Notes under the pieces: model-generated | Told to the model about the DNA's origin: nothing | Databases searched by the model: none | Seen by the model: the letters and a program-made list of their open reading frames with translations, nothing else | Shown: positions 1 through 12,535 of the stretch, one piece after another | How the letters are laid out: every line of letters starts with the position of its first letter | Numbering within the stretch: position 1 is the first letter of the stretch | NCBI GenBank assembly: GCA_013397865.1 | Contig: VZTI01005062.1 | Span: forward strand, 633,582 to 697,581 | DNA length: 64,000 bases | Reading direction: 5' to 3' | Source of the DNA: Struthidea cinerea | Lineage: Eukaryota; Chordata; Aves; Passeriformes; Corcoracidae | Made by a program: the position numbers and the translations under genes

Positions 1-160
1 TTGTTCTACCACTTATTATTTGAGAAAAGAGACTGAGCCCCACATGCCTACAACCTCCTTCCAGGCAGTTGTAGAGAGTGATAAGGTCATCCCTGAGCCT
101 CCTTTTCTCCAATCTAGAAAACCTCAGCTCCCCCAGCTGCTCCTCATATGTTTTGTTCTC
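1..160 (-). mobile_element. CR1 LINE fragment, cut by the window edge
   Basis: The plus strand matches the reverse complement of the avian CR1 3' region: GTTGTAGAGAGTGATAAGG, then CCTGAGCCTCCTTTTCTCC, then CCCCAGCTGCTCCTCAT. The element is therefore on the minus strand and continues off the left edge. It has no coding capacity. Confidence 0.85.
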
Positions 161-187
161 ATTTGGAGTCTGGGAGCTTAACATTTA

Positions 188-332
188 GCCACTGAGATTA
201 GCTCAGTTGAATAGAGCATGCTGCTAATAAACAGCTGGGTTTTGGGTTTGATCCTTGTATGGGCCCTTCACCTAAGTGTTGGACTTGATGATCCTTGTGG
301 GTCCCTTCAAACTCAGAATATTCTGTGATTTC
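188..332 (+). mobile_element. tRNA-Ile-derived SINE with CR1-like tail (TguSINE1 type)
   Basis: The head follows tRNA-Ile: A box TAGCTCAGTTG at 199-209, an anticodon loop CTAATAA with AAT at 226-228, and B box GGTTTGATCC at 245-254, followed by CTTGTATGGGCC, the remnant of the acceptor side. The tail (about 271-332) reads TTGGACTTGATGATCC, then GGGTCCCTTCAAACTC, and ends ATTCTGTGATT, which is the 3' end typical of CR1. A tRNA-Ile head joined to a CR1 tail is the structure described for passerine TguSINE1. The head is too diverged in the stems to be a working tRNA. It is presumably mobilised in trans by CR1 reverse transcriptase. Confidence 0.85.
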
Positions 333-862
333 AGAGAAAAGTCTGTGGAAATGGTAAATCAGTCCCAGTCTTGCCAGTGAGCGGAGTGCGAATCAGAGAG
401 GCTATCCAGCACTTATTTTTATACACTTACTTTGGACCATAATGGCCTTGGCAGGACAGTGAGATGGGCAGGAGTGCAAAATATAATTTATCAGCTGGAA
501 ACTGTATGACAAAGACACAAAACCCCCCATGTTTGGTTTTTGTGCACATTGCATTTCCACACTAACCCTACCCATCGGTGACATTTCCCAGTGACGCTTT
601 TTGCTGAAGCCCTCCATCTGCTCTACCCACTCACCAACTCCGTCACAGCCTTCACACCCATCTGTCCTCACATCACTGTGCCTTTCATTAGACTGTGTCA
701 AATGTAACTATTTTCCAGTAAGGATAAGGACTGAATTTCAGTCATTCCAATTCAGCTTTGTGCCCATAACTACAGTTACCAAAAGTCCCATTTTTGGGAA
801 TGTTCCCTTCTTTTTAAGTTAGAGCTGGATCTGAGACAATGACTGAAAAAATACCTGACAAG

Positions 863-883
863 TATCCTTTATCCTTTATCCTT
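863..883. repeat. Heptamer tandem repeat (TATCCTT)x3
   Basis: Three exact copies of TATCCTT in a row, directly before a CT-rich simple repeat. Confidence 0.9.
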
Positions 884-905
884 TCCTTCCTTGCTCTGCC
901 CTTGC

Positions 906-980
906 CTCCTCTCCTCTCCTCTCCTCTCCCCTCCTCTCCTCTCGTCCCATCTCATCTCTTCTCGTCTCTTCTCTCCTCTC
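906..980. repeat. CT-rich pentanucleotide microsatellite (CTCCT)n, degenerating to CTCGT/CTCAT
   Basis: Repeated CTCCT units at the left, with substituted CTCGT, CTCAT and CTCTT units to the right. The strand is almost pure pyrimidine. Confidence 0.9.
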
Positions 981-1349
981 ATACATTCTACACAGTACAA
1001 TGACAAATCTGGGTCACACAGAATACCTTTCTAAGTACCTAAATCTTTGATAGAAGGCTGTTACAATTGCTGAATGATTTAAGAAACAAACCATCTCTGA
1101 TTAGTAAAATCCAATACCACATCTTTCACTCAACTGTGATTAATGTATAAGACCCTATGTTTTCTAAAAGGACAGACTGGGGCTCAGTTGGTGTGTACCA
1201 GTGTGCGCAGCCCATGCAGCATGCTCCAGTCCAGGCTTTTCTTTTTGAAATAAACTTTACTCCAAGTAGTCTGTGAGTCAGAAGTGGGCTCTTCAGCACA
1301 GGCTGCCACCACTACAGCAAAAAGAACGTGTCTGAGAAACTGTTACATA

Positions 1350-1530
1350 TGACCCATGGACAGAGAACAGCTGTCTGAAATTCAACAAAGGCAAGTGCAG
1401 GGTCCTGCACCTGCGGGGCAATAAACCCTTTCACCAGTGTACAGGCTGGGGGCTGAGCTCTTGGAAAGCAGCTCTGCGGGCAGTGCAGGGCTACAAAGAT
1501 GATTAAGGGACTGGGGTATTTCACCAGCAG
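1350..1530 (+). mobile_element. CR1 LINE fragment, end of the RT frame
   Basis: The plus strand reads AAATTCAACAAAGGCAAGTG then CAGGGTCCTGCACCTG, corresponding to the KFNKGKCRVLHL segment near the end of the CR1 reverse-transcriptase ORF. Further on comes CTACAAAGATGATTAAGGGACTGG, split here as CTACAAAGATGATTAAGG and GACTGG, which belongs to the CR1 3' region. Sequence between is shortened relative to typical copies. Stop codons and indels make it a dead fragment. Orientation is opposite to the copy at 1-160. Confidence 0.8.
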
Positions 1531-4500
1531 TTTTGTGAGAATATAGTTTTGGTTGTTTCCATTTCTGTTCATGATTTACACATCTGTCTGTTCTACCAGA
1601 TAAACCATCACACAAGAGATACAAAATGAAAATTTCTCAGGTCTTAATTATTTAGCCAGAGGTTTTTTACTAATTGTAATACACTGTGGAAAATCACAGC
1701 ATTCACAAGTCATGACACAAGCAGTTCCTGTACACCCTTACATGAAAGAACATTGTACCATCAAGTATAATAAAACATGTAAGAAGCCAGATGTCCTAAC
1801 ACCTACTTGACCCAAACTCTGTGTCTTTATTCATGACTGCCTGATTTCTTTTTGAGGCAGAAAGATTTTGCAGTGGTTTCTGTAACATTTGGAAGGGGAG
1901 AGAAATATAACAGTAGAGATATACATCAGACTGAAGTAATAGATTTTCTGCAGGCTGTGAACCCTTTCTGAAAATAGCAGAACCTCCATATTTGTTTTTT
2001 AGTGTCCTTGAAAGGGTGCAGATTTTTAGCTGGTTGCAGAGCTGGCTTCAGTCCAAAAAGAGGAAAGAATTTTGTGGCAAACAAAGGTGGTGAATTAACA
2101 CGCTTTACCACCTGCTTGTGCAGGATAAACACAAAAGTATCTTTCCCAGTGGACCTTCTGAGATTAAGATTTCTCCCCTCTGGCTCTGACTTTCTTTCAC
2201 CAGTTTGGAGATTGTAGGGAAGGTCACCCCCTTCCTATACCCCTTGTGCCTCATCAATATGGGAAACCTAATTCCCTCTATTATCTCTACTGTCTTTCGA
2301 AAACATAACTCCCAGCATCCCTTATGGTTTGCTCCATAGTTTTTTCTTTGGAGGGAAGGAGGATGATGAAAGGAAGAGCAGGGACATTTCACATACATCC
2401 GAGTTATTTATGCACAGCCCTGTTCACAATGGTTTATCTGCTGGCACCTTTTGTCATGTCAGCAGAACCACTGATAGTCTAAGAGAGAGGAAGAAGAAAC
2501 AAGGGCAGTAAAACCAGGAAATGTCATTCATAAAATTTCCTTTTCATGTGTATGCTGCTTTGCAGGATATTTCAATCCCTCCAAAATCAATCTGGGAACT
2601 ATTCAAAGTAATAAAGGAATATGGCTCAATTTCTGGCTATAAGATAAATGACACAAGAGAAAAGTTCTGAACCTAAGTGGAAGCAATAGGGACCGTATTG
2701 GTACCCTGGATATATTTGAACAGAAACAAAAGGGACTGAGGTATACAGTTATCTCTCATAGACTGATTTTATGGGAATTGAAGGGATCAAGTAATAAAGT
2801 ATTTACCTGAAGCAGTTTTCCTTTTTCTTAGCAGACAAAATAGAGATAATTGAAATAAAAGTTCTTGAAATAAAGTTCTCTTCCAGTATTTTTCACTACC
2901 ATTCCTCAAGAAACAGAAGGAACTGGTGGATAACTACATATCAAAATTCACATGAACCACAAATTGTGGAAAAAATACTATGCAGGCCTAGAATGCAAAG
3001 ATGCAACAGCAGATGATGATTCAGTTTATAATGGACATAGTTAAACATAATAAGATCAAAAATTTATCAGAAAATTAGCAGAACTAGTTTAGCTAAAATG
3101 ACAATACATTTACTGAGTAGAGGATAAAAGAAACTAGCATTTTTCCTCATTGTTAATGTCACCTCTATGAATGACATCTAATTTCACAAATCATGTAAGA
3201 AGCAAATGGATATCAAAAGCAAAAACTGTAACTGTACAACCAAACCCAGAGGCTGTTCCAAAATTTACCAAGTAGAAATGCCTAATTCGTCTTTAAATTG
3301 CGCCTGTTAAGCTCTGTCTTAACTCATTAATGCAGATACAGATCTCATACATAGCTGGGTTCATTTGTATGTCCCTGTAGCCTTATAATGAAGAGTAGCT
3401 ATTTGATCCAGATGGCTCTCTTCTCACCTGTGTGCCAAGGGAGAGCTAAGGAAACATCCCCTGAGGATGAATATAAGGCCTTTGGGTGTTTATAAGCCAC
3501 TAGGAACACTGAAAGCCATCCAAACAAAATAGAATGGGGTCCCTTCAGCAAATCCTGCCCAAGTGGTTACAGGAGGGTTTGACCTCCCCAAGAGGACTGA
3601 GTGGTTCCATCTCTACGATTTGGAGCAAGACACTGCGAGAGTGTCTCACTGCAGAGTGAGTCCCCATTCCTCCCTTCGAGTCCTTCGCCCCATTCCAGCC
3701 TCCTTTCTTCTCCTTCTGCCCTGCCTACAGCCCAGTGCTAAGTTTAGTGTTCTACACAAGACAGCCTGGCCCCAGCTGCACGACCACCACTGCCTCCTGA
3801 GAGAGTGTTTATATATCGTTCCCAGATTCCTCAAAGAGCCTTCTGCATCCTAAATATATACAGTAATAACTGAAAAGAGTTTAAAGACAGGTTAAGAGTT
3901 ATTCCAAGGAGAAGGATGCAAAAGGAAATAATGAGGTAAACAGGCTCAACTTAAAGTTAAAAAGTAGGTATTTTTGGATGTTTTTCTCTATAGAACTGTC
4001 AGGCAGCATGGATATCATGAGGTGACTGTGGGGAAAAGAAATGAACCATCAAATCTCTCCAGATTGCCGGAAGCAAACAACGCTTAGCACTATTGTCAGT
4101 ACAGTTTCTCCCTTGTGGCTTGAACAATGCTTGAAAATTATGATTAGATACAATTGAAACAGTCAGCATACACAATAAAAGGCATGAGAGAATGCATTGT
4201 TAGGAAAAAGCCAATTAATGAATTTTCTAACAGGGAGGTAGCCTAGAAAAGGTAGCCTTCAGAGCACATTTAAGAAGAATATGACCTTTTTTTCTCTAAT
4301 ATGCACAAAAACTTTTGAGATATATTAACTTAGTGACAGCTGTGAGTGCAGGATATGTAGAATGCTTTAATTTGTGAGGAGAGAAAAGTAGTTAATAAAT
4401 AACTTTGACTGAAGGGACTTCCTTGAATCTTCAGTCCAAAAAGGGGCTGATTATAAACTTCAGACCCAGTGTTTGACATTAGTCAAGGTGACTTTTGTTC

Positions 4501-7500
4501 ATCCACATGCAAGCCAATTTAGCAGCTACTGTTGTTCCTTACTAATGTCCTCTAAGTCCCCAAAGCAGACAGAGCAGAAGACATGGCTTTTTTCATGTGT
4601 TTTTCAGTGCATGCAATAGGCATGTGCTGTGAAAGGATAAAAAAGGAACTAGAATGTCTACTTAATTTTTCTTACCATATTAACTAAGAAATTATCTAGG
4701 GAAATTATGAAAAAGCTAATTAAAAAGTAGACCACACATATTTTTAGTGACTAAGAAATACATCCTTTTAGTGAATGGCTTCCAAGGTATGTTTTGCTAA
4801 AAATATAGAATTTCCAGTGTATAATACACTCCTATTCCATACATAGCACTTACTTTTCTGCTAGTTATATGGAAAATAGTTCCTGCTGTCGTAAGTTGTA
4901 GCTATTGTCAGTTGAAATAAGGAATTAAGATAGAAAACATTCTATTTCTTAGTGTCATCTTTTAAATTATGTGTACAGAAGTTTAAAACTATGTCTTTTC
5001 CTGAAACACAAACAATCACTGTCTAAGTGACTAGTGAGATTTAATATTTTTATTTTTGCATATGCAAGTTAACAACATCTTAATTTTATCACAGCCATTG
5101 TGATAGCCTTTTTCATAAGGGGTTTTTGAGAATATTATCTGACAAGAGAGCCTATATGTGAATGGTTAAGTGTAAGATTTCACTCTAAACAGAAACTGTG
5201 GAAATAAAATTATAAGCAAAGACCCTGTGAGGAATCCTTTCTTGACTCCTGATCGCTTCCACCAGTTACAGTTTGATGATTTCTGCTCCAAATTCAAATG
5301 GAGAGAAGTTAAGTCAAACAAGACTGCATTATATTTTTCCTTGCCCCTAAAATCGGGGTATGTTTTCAACATATATGAGTTATTTCAGACTCATATGAAC
5401 TACCAGGACTTTCAGAACAATGTAGTGTGCATTTCAGCGTAGCAGGTAGCATATGTTCTGTCTCACAGAATGGCAGCTACCTCTGCAGACTGCCAAGTCC
5501 CATAAATTTAATGGTGCAGCCTACAGAAAGCAGGATTCTAATGGTTATATATCTATAGACAGAAATTCATGGTGCTAGAAAGGCCTATTCAATCATCTAG
5601 TTGGACTTTATATATATTGAGGGGCTCTTAAATTTCACAGTGTAGCCCACTGTGCAGGAATAAATACATAGCTAGTCATCTTTATCACCTATGGCAGCTT
5701 GTAATGAGCTCCAGAAGCCATGGCAGCAGAGCCTGCAGTGTACATGGGGCAGGACTGCCACGGCTTCTAGGACAGAAGGAGGGGATCAACCAGAATGGAT
5801 GCTTCCCTCTAAACCTGTTTCTCCAAGCTCACTTTCTTTCATGCCTTTGCTGCTCTCACATAAAAGTCTGCATGTCACGGGCCTGCAACCACGAGAATAT
5901 AAAGACTGGCTTCTTCTGCAGTCTAACAACATGTGGCACTCGGAGACAGAAGTCTTGGGGTGAAAACAGAGTCAGGCACAATAGGAAGAGAAAGTAAGAT
6001 GGCAGGTCCATGTTTCTGATAGTGGGGTTTTTTGGGATTCTGATGGCCTCCATTAAGCCTAAACTTACTGGTGTCTGCACAGGCTGATATTAGTGCGTGC
6101 CAATCACAGCAAATAGTAAGCCAAGCAGTGTCAATGCAGAAGATTTCAGAGAAAATGCCTGACTTGAAGGTCGACAGCTTTACAGGGTAAATTCTGGTGT
6201 TGGCACAGAAAACATGCCAGGTTTAGAGTGTAATCAAGAAACCTACAGTCTTTTGAACCTGACTTGGGGATGGACCACAGATAAGTACTGAAAAAATTTG
6301 TGGTCATGGTTTTATGTGTGTGTCTGAGGGTATCAGGATGCCTTGCCTTTCCCAAAGATCACAACATGCAGCAACTCATTAGGAATGCACAGACTCAAAG
6401 ATACTGAGTTGCTTTAACTTTTCTACTAATCTGCATTGCAGAAATGGGACTGAGCAGGATGAGACATGGACACTTGATTTAAAATGGGGTAGAAACTCGC
6501 TTTGAGATACTATACCTTGATGTGTGACGCCCCTAACAGACTAGGAACAGGCTAAGATTTGCTGAAGTCAGCCTCCAGTGCTGTTTCTGATTGTTCTGAT
6601 TTATACACCTGTCCCTATCAAGACAAGTATCTCTGTACTTGACTCAGAGATGAGCTATTAATTCATAGAGGTCCCTATATTAAATACATATGCTATATGG
6701 GGCTTTCTGTCACTACAATGCCTTTTTCTCCATATTTTGCATTCATTTCCCTCTCACATTAAGCTTGCTTTCCAGATAGTTGGTTAAGTTAATGTATTTG
6801 CACCTGGCTCATGCATTAATCTCTGCAAACTACATGACATTTTGCACGCTGCACACCTTGTCATAAATTATTGCTTACTCCATAGTATGTATAACTCTGT
6901 ATTTCCAACCACTATAAATAAAGGTAAAGCAATGCCTCAGCTACTGCTGCCTCACAAAATAACATTGACAGAAGGAAGCCATTCACAAATAGAGAAATAA
7001 TGAAGATTTCTTTTCAATCTAATGGGCATTAGGGAAAATATTTTAAAGTTCAGCAAGTAGTTGGAATTTTAATATATGAGTTTACTAACACAACTCCTAG
7101 AGCTGGCCACGAATTCTAAGAAGGATAAAGAAATGTCACTGTGCTATGAGATAAGGAGTCACTTAATCTTCCCTGTCTTATTCCTTCCTTTGTTCAGCTT
7201 TCTTTTATTAACACAAGAACAACAGGTTTCTTTAGGTTTTGAAGTATTCTTATTTATCTCCCTTTGCTGAAGCTCAGTTCTGTAGTTGAAAAGCTAACTA
7301 GCTGGGGGTTCACGCAGTGTCTGTCATTCCTTGCAAACCGGAGCTGCGATATGAAACAAAACGAGGAGCTCTTAATGTATGCAGTGAGAAAAGTTAGACA
7401 GACTTCCTCTACCCTTCACACTGGAGGCACAGCACACCACTCCCTAGGTACAAATAATCCCAGCCTCACTGATCCTCTCTCTGGAGTTGTGGCATCGCAC

Positions 7501-8103
7501 AGTTTGTCCTCATCAGGAAGATAAATTTTCTAGAATGACACCATGCTCAAGTGGGAAAAATAAATTACTCAACAAAAGCTATTTTCTAATTTAAAACCCT
7601 TTCATCATCAAGCAAACAGAAAACTGCATTCATCCTGACAGTCTTTTATTCAGGCATACAATGGTAAAAGTTGCAAGCAAAACCATGAAGTCTTCAGGAC
7701 ACCAACAAAAGCCTTTTCTCATCACAGCTGCAAGAAAGATCTGAAATACTCCTAATGTTCCAATGGCTGCTCTCCTGTCTGATTTCTTGTGTACTATGCT
7801 TACACCACTGTCTGAAGGTTGCTGTTTCTGTTTCCCATTTTGTTGAATTCCCACAAAAATGCTGAATGAATTTAGCTCTTGTAGAAGTCTGCAGTTGTGA
7901 GCCCAGAGATGCTCAGGTGGTTTCGAAGCAAGTTAAAAGGGTTTGCTAGGAGTGGTGCTCAAAGCTTTAGTTGTGGGATTAAATTGTAGTAAACAGTAAC
8001 AAAAACCCACTCAACACATTAGGTAGTAAAAGAATGTCACGTGACATCTGCAATTTTGGATGCAAGTTTGTTGATGTTCACATCCACTGTATACTTTCAA
8101 GTC

Positions 8104-8116
8104 TTTTTTTTTTTTT
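8104..8116. repeat. T13 homopolymer
   Basis: Uninterrupted run of 13 T. Confidence 0.9.
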
Positions 8117-9771
8117 AATACCAGGAATACATCTGCAAGACCAATGTATAGAATGATACTACTAAGCTTAACAGTTGAGCAGCGAAAGTCTAGTCCAAAG
8201 AATAAGTAGCAGCCAGTCCTTCCTAAAGGCAGAAGACCTCTTGCCAAGTTGGACAATGCTACTTACCTGCTGTGACCTCCCTGACGTCTGTTCTGTATTT
8301 TCCTGCATTCCCTGCGCTACGCTGATCTGATACGCTGCCAAGGTGTGGGATAAATTTGGCATGCCCTTGCTTCTCACCAGTATTGATGCAGTGGCTTTTC
8401 CTACACTCGCTGTCCTGAAGGAATGACTGTCCTCAGGAAAGACCTATTTCCTCCCTTCCTTAGTTCAGCTTTGGAATACAATTGAAACTTTATTTTGTGG
8501 ATTCTCCCACATAAATCTCTTTTTATTGCAGAAGTCAGTTATATCAGTTAATCATAAAGAATCTGTCAATATTATGTGATGTATGTGTGGGGCAATATAT
8601 AAATGTCAAATCTTGTTGCTGCAGGCTAGAAGGGAAATACTGGTTACGAGATATGTTTTAGGAACTGAAAAGGCCAGAGCATTTCTAGGCTGGATTTTAC
8701 CAGCAACTTAAGTGCCCCTATCCCTGAAAGTCAGGAGACACATAGGCTTAAATCAGAGCTATGCCATTTGCAATTATTTTCAAGCAAATACATGTACCTT
8801 CAGAGATAACAGTTAAAGAAAACAAAAACTTAGACAATTGACTTTTCTTTCTGTCTTTCATATGTTTGGAACAGCAAAAATCTTCTATTGCAAAGACACC
8901 AACAAGACATTAATAAATTAAATTAACAGATGAGTGTTTTTATAGTATCATGGAGAAAAAATACATTATTTCTTTGTTATTGGCCAAGATGTTATTTGTT
9001 AAGGAAGCTTACATTTTAAACCAGGGTAGAAGACTGGACTTGCAGCTGGGCTGAATTTCTGTTATGTTGATAATGTCAAAGTCCCCTTCCCACTCTTCTT
9101 AACAGAAGTCTGGTGAACCCCCAGGAGAGCTGGTTATTGGCAAATGCCTCCTCATGTGAGTTTCCTTTCCCTCTGTATTTCTGAATTTCATCTAATTCAT
9201 GATGATTCTATTTTCAAGGGAAAACATTGTCCTCTGAATGGTGTTCTGGCCTTTTTCTACATTTAAATCACTTCCCAGCACTGCCACCAGTAAATTTCAC
9301 TATCAGACACATTCTTTTGTATCACAGATATTAATTAGAGAAGAAATTGGATCATCATGCAGTAGGCAAGGAATCTGGCAGGGAGGCCAAAGTCATTGGT
9401 TTTATAGCCCACAGAGTAAAACCTAATTTTTTTCCAGTAGCAACAACAATCGTGAACATAAGGGCAAAAGTATGATTGCTCCTGGAACTGAGAACCACAA
9501 AATAACAACTTCTGGGGAAGAAACAAACCCCCAGTGATCTCACTGAAGTGAACCAGGTACACTTAATCCCAAAATGACAAGAAACCAAACAGATTGAGAC
9601 ACAAACTGAGTAATAAGGATTTTTAATAAACTTTCAAATTGGAAAATATTTTATGACTGCAAACAAAAATATAATACCTTTATGGAAGGGGTAAAAATTA
9701 CTGCATGCTACAGGTGGTTCGCTACTCTGACCTCAGTAACACACTGGAACAGATTTTTGAAGTAAGGAAAA

Positions 9772-9780
9772 GGGGGGGGG
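9772..9780. repeat. G9 homopolymer
   Basis: Uninterrupted run of nine G in an AT-rich setting, after a purine-rich lead of AGGAAAA. Confidence 0.9.
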
Positions 9781-10920
9781 AAATGAGGTCCACATTTTCT
9801 TTAATAGGAATTTATTTTCAGGATAATAGGTTAATATGAATGGACAAAACATCTGTCACAGAACAGCACGGAAAATGTTGGAATATACTTTAAGCATCTT
9901 GCAGGAGCTCTCCTACACTGCTGCAGATGCCCAGACCACCCAAAACAAGGCTCTTCCACTGAGAAGGAATAAAACATGAAAAGGAAGTTTCCCAAAGACA
10001 ATCTCAAATGGTGTTTGCTACAAAACAGATTGCCCAGTGATTGCAGGGTAGTAGAGAAGAATAAAGTGAGATAATCAGGATAGCAGAGCCATTGTCTCCA
10101 CTAACCATTTTCTAGCCTGTGTCACTGCCTATGAGGACAAACTGGTTTTAGTTGCTGCGGACAACTGTATTTCCATGGTCCTGCTGAACTACTCTGTGGT
10201 TTTGCCTCTAAAGGAGCTTTTATTACATCTGAAACCCACACAATAAATCCCTTCTATGATGCACTTCATGAAAGCAGGACTCTTAATTCAACATGTAAAT
10301 GTGATGTTCACACTTCTTCCATGTGCTGCTCCTGCAGAAGAGAAAATATATGATGTACTACAGATTTTGTTGCTTGTTACCATCAAACCTTGACCAACTA
10401 AATAAAATAATTATCAGGGTAGGAGAGTATCCTGATACATCAGCTAAGATACATCAGCTCTGAACTAGTGATGAGCATTAAATATCACAATCTCTGTAAC
10501 TTTCAAGCCCTCAGTCAGTACTCTACAGCATCTGCCTTTACTATCTACAGATATTGCATTTCTCTTCAGCACCTTTCCCTTGCTGAAATACCTCTGGCTG
10601 CTCAGTGGAAATAAATCTGCACACTAATGAAACCTTGCTGAGACTCCCAGGGACTTAAGGCCTCGACTGCAAAAATGACACTTGTACTGGCTTTTAAAAA
10701 AGATCAGCAGAAGATGCTGCAGAAGATCACCATGCCATTAATACAAAGTGCCAAAAGCAAATTTTTTTAGAGCAACTGGCAAATGTTTGGGCTTTTAGCA
10801 CTTGTTTGAGATTAGAAAACAAATGTTTTACTTATGTGTGAGAACACGAGCAAAAGCCAGCAAGATTTTTTTTGAGGATCTTAATATCCTTCTTTCTAAA
10901 TTACAAGTGTTTAGCTTAGC

Positions 10921-10974
10921 TATTTCTCTGTACTTCTCTCTCTGTATTTCTCTGTATTTCTCTCTGCACTTCTC
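10921..10974. repeat. Imperfect tandem repeat, unit about TATTTCTCTG
   Basis: TATTTCTCTG, TACTTCTCTCTCTG, TATTTCTCTG and TATTTCTCTCTG follow one another. In one plus-strand frame this reads as repeated Ser-Leu-Tyr-Phe, but I see no gene. Confidence 0.75.
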
Positions 10975-12019
10975 AGATGATAATTTTTACAAAAGGGATT
11001 TATCATTTTCTTACTAGTAGTGTTTGACTTTGTTTCTGTCATTTTCAAAGTCAGATTTAAAACCCAGACAGAAAGATGAAGGTAAACTAAATCTCTGAGG
11101 GAAGCAGGGTGGTGCATTTCTTTGCCTTGTGACTGTAGGCAGCTGGGCCAAGGGCTCCTAATGAAATTTCACTGCATTGGCAATCTCCAGCAGTGTGGGC
11201 TGTAAAGCAAAAAGCACAGAAAATCACACAAAGTAGTACAAACCCAACACACTATTGACAAGTGTTGGGCAAGCGGGGACTTGGCAGAGGCTGAATAGGG
11301 AGAAATGAAATAAAATAAGCACTGGGTATGGAAGCTATCATAGCATTTCTGAGGCAGGGAACATGGCGAGCCGCAAGAAGCTTCACCAGCAACACAGAGA
11401 GGTGGGTAACAGCACTGAAAGATCAGTAACTGTGTCAGTCTGGCCCAGGCAGTCAGTGGCATGGGCAGCACGTCTGGTTCATGTGCACAGATTGAAGTGG
11501 GACCTTTACAGCTCCAGCTGAATCCCTCGTGGATGACACATTTTGAGAAAATGCATTACCATGGCCATTTCTTCTTATTTCTCTTTCTAAAAAATATTGA
11601 CAGTAGAAATAATGATCACTACATATGAGCTATGTTACACATCTGAAAAATAATTGTATGGCACTTAAGTTTCCTCCCTCAGTACATTTGTGAAGGCCTC
11701 CATTTTGGGTTTTGGATGCAGGGAGAGGCAAGACACACCAAAGTCCCGACCAGCACTTGCTGGCCAATTTCATTCCAACTTTTCCACTAGCACTTAAGTT
11801 ATCCCTCTTGTGAATCAACAAAGAAGACACTGAATTGTACGGCTCTTGGTCTTCATCCTGGAAATGTACACCTAAAAATGGTCTTACACATTGAAAAAAA
11901 CCACCACTGCATTTCTCTGCTATTGCTGCATCAATTACTTCAACGTATTTTCAGTGGTTTTAGATGGCTTTTATTTACAGTAACCTTACCAGTAACATGA
12001 TACAAAAACTTATTTAATT

Positions 12020-12025
12020 CCTAAT
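12020..12025. repeat. Target-site duplication, left copy (CCTAAT)
   Basis: Identical to 12530-12535 and directly abuts the TG end of the LTR. Confidence 0.85.
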
Positions 12026-12529
12026 TGTGTCTTTGTCTGTCTGCTGTGGCTGGCTAGTTCGGAGGTGAGATCCCAAACTAGCTCAGCAAAATAGCACATT
12101 TTAGACCACACTTTAAAAGCCGGCCAAGCTGTCTGTAACTTCCCTTTTCTCTGGCTACGGATCCCTCTCTAGGTAAAGCAGCTACATCCACGGGGATCTG
12201 GGCTGGACCCCCCCGGACCCTGGGAGCAAAGAAATGCGAGAACCGGAGAGGCTGGAGGAAGTGGGAGATGTTTATTCTCCGGTCTCCCGCAGCCATCTCC
12301 CTGGAAGCGGCTCGCTTCCCCCGGTCCCGGGGACTGGGGGCGGGGCTTACAGCAACAGCCAATGGGGAGGGAGAGAACCCAGGGCCAGCCCAACACCCCT
12401 GGCACCGCGGGGGGGAGGGACAAACCAATACACATTTGTATAGAGATAACATAAACCGAGGGGGTTCTCCCAGGCGCAGGTCTGTCCCCCCAAACCCTGG
12501 GCTGGCAGGTTTGCCAGGACACCCCAACA
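12026..12529 (-). mobile_element. Solo LTR of an avian endogenous retrovirus (class II/ERVK-like)
   Basis: On the minus strand the element starts TGTTGGGGTGTCCTGG and ends GACAAAGACACA, giving TG...CA ends. It is flanked by a perfect 6-bp duplication, CCTAAT, at 12020-12025 and 12530-12535. It is 504 bp long and more GC-rich than its surroundings. A minus-strand AATAAA lies at 12271-12276, as expected for the LTR poly(A) signal, and CCAAT motifs are at 12359-12363 and 12425-12429. Six-base duplications are typical of class II (ERVK-type) insertions. No internal retroviral sequence is present, so this is a solo LTR left by recombination. Open frames across it (up to 150 codons) are not genes. 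Confidence 0.85.
12271..12276 (-). terminator. LTR poly(A) signal AATAAA
   Basis: Minus-strand AATAAA about 253 bases from the 5' end of the LTR. Confidence 0.6.
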
Positions 12530-12535
12530 CCTAAT
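12530..12535. repeat. Target-site duplication, right copy (CCTAAT)
   Basis: Identical to 12020-12025 and directly abuts the CA end of the LTR. Confidence 0.85.

Larger units (their letters stand above)
333..1309. other. Intergenic, no gene seen
   Basis: Apart from the simple repeats at 863-883 and 906-980 I see nothing identifiable. Short open frames here (up to about 99 codons) overlap on both strands and match nothing I know. Confidence 0.6.
1531..12019. other. Long intergenic stretch, no gene seen
   Basis: No exon, RNA gene or well-preserved repeat is recognised in this 10.5-kb AT-rich stretch. It holds homopolymer runs at 8104-8116 (T) and 9772-9780 (G), a pyrimidine-rich tandem repeat at 10921-10974, and a possible very old repeat near 5560-5620. 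In the human arrangement this side of IFTAP is a gene desert, which fits. Confidence 0.55.

Noticed and set aside
190..263. Possible functional tRNA-Ile gene
   Set aside because: The stems do not pair properly and the sequence runs straight into a CR1-like tail, so it is the head of a SINE.
5555..5620. Sequence resembling a CR1 3' end (GAAAGGCCTATTCAATCATCTAG split by differences)
   Set aside because: Similarity is short and weak; no body or tail of the element could be followed.
12078..12530. 150-codon minus-strand open frame, with overlapping frames on both strands
   Set aside because: It lies entirely within the solo LTR at 12026-12529. GC-rich sequence explains the long frames and there is no known protein in this position.
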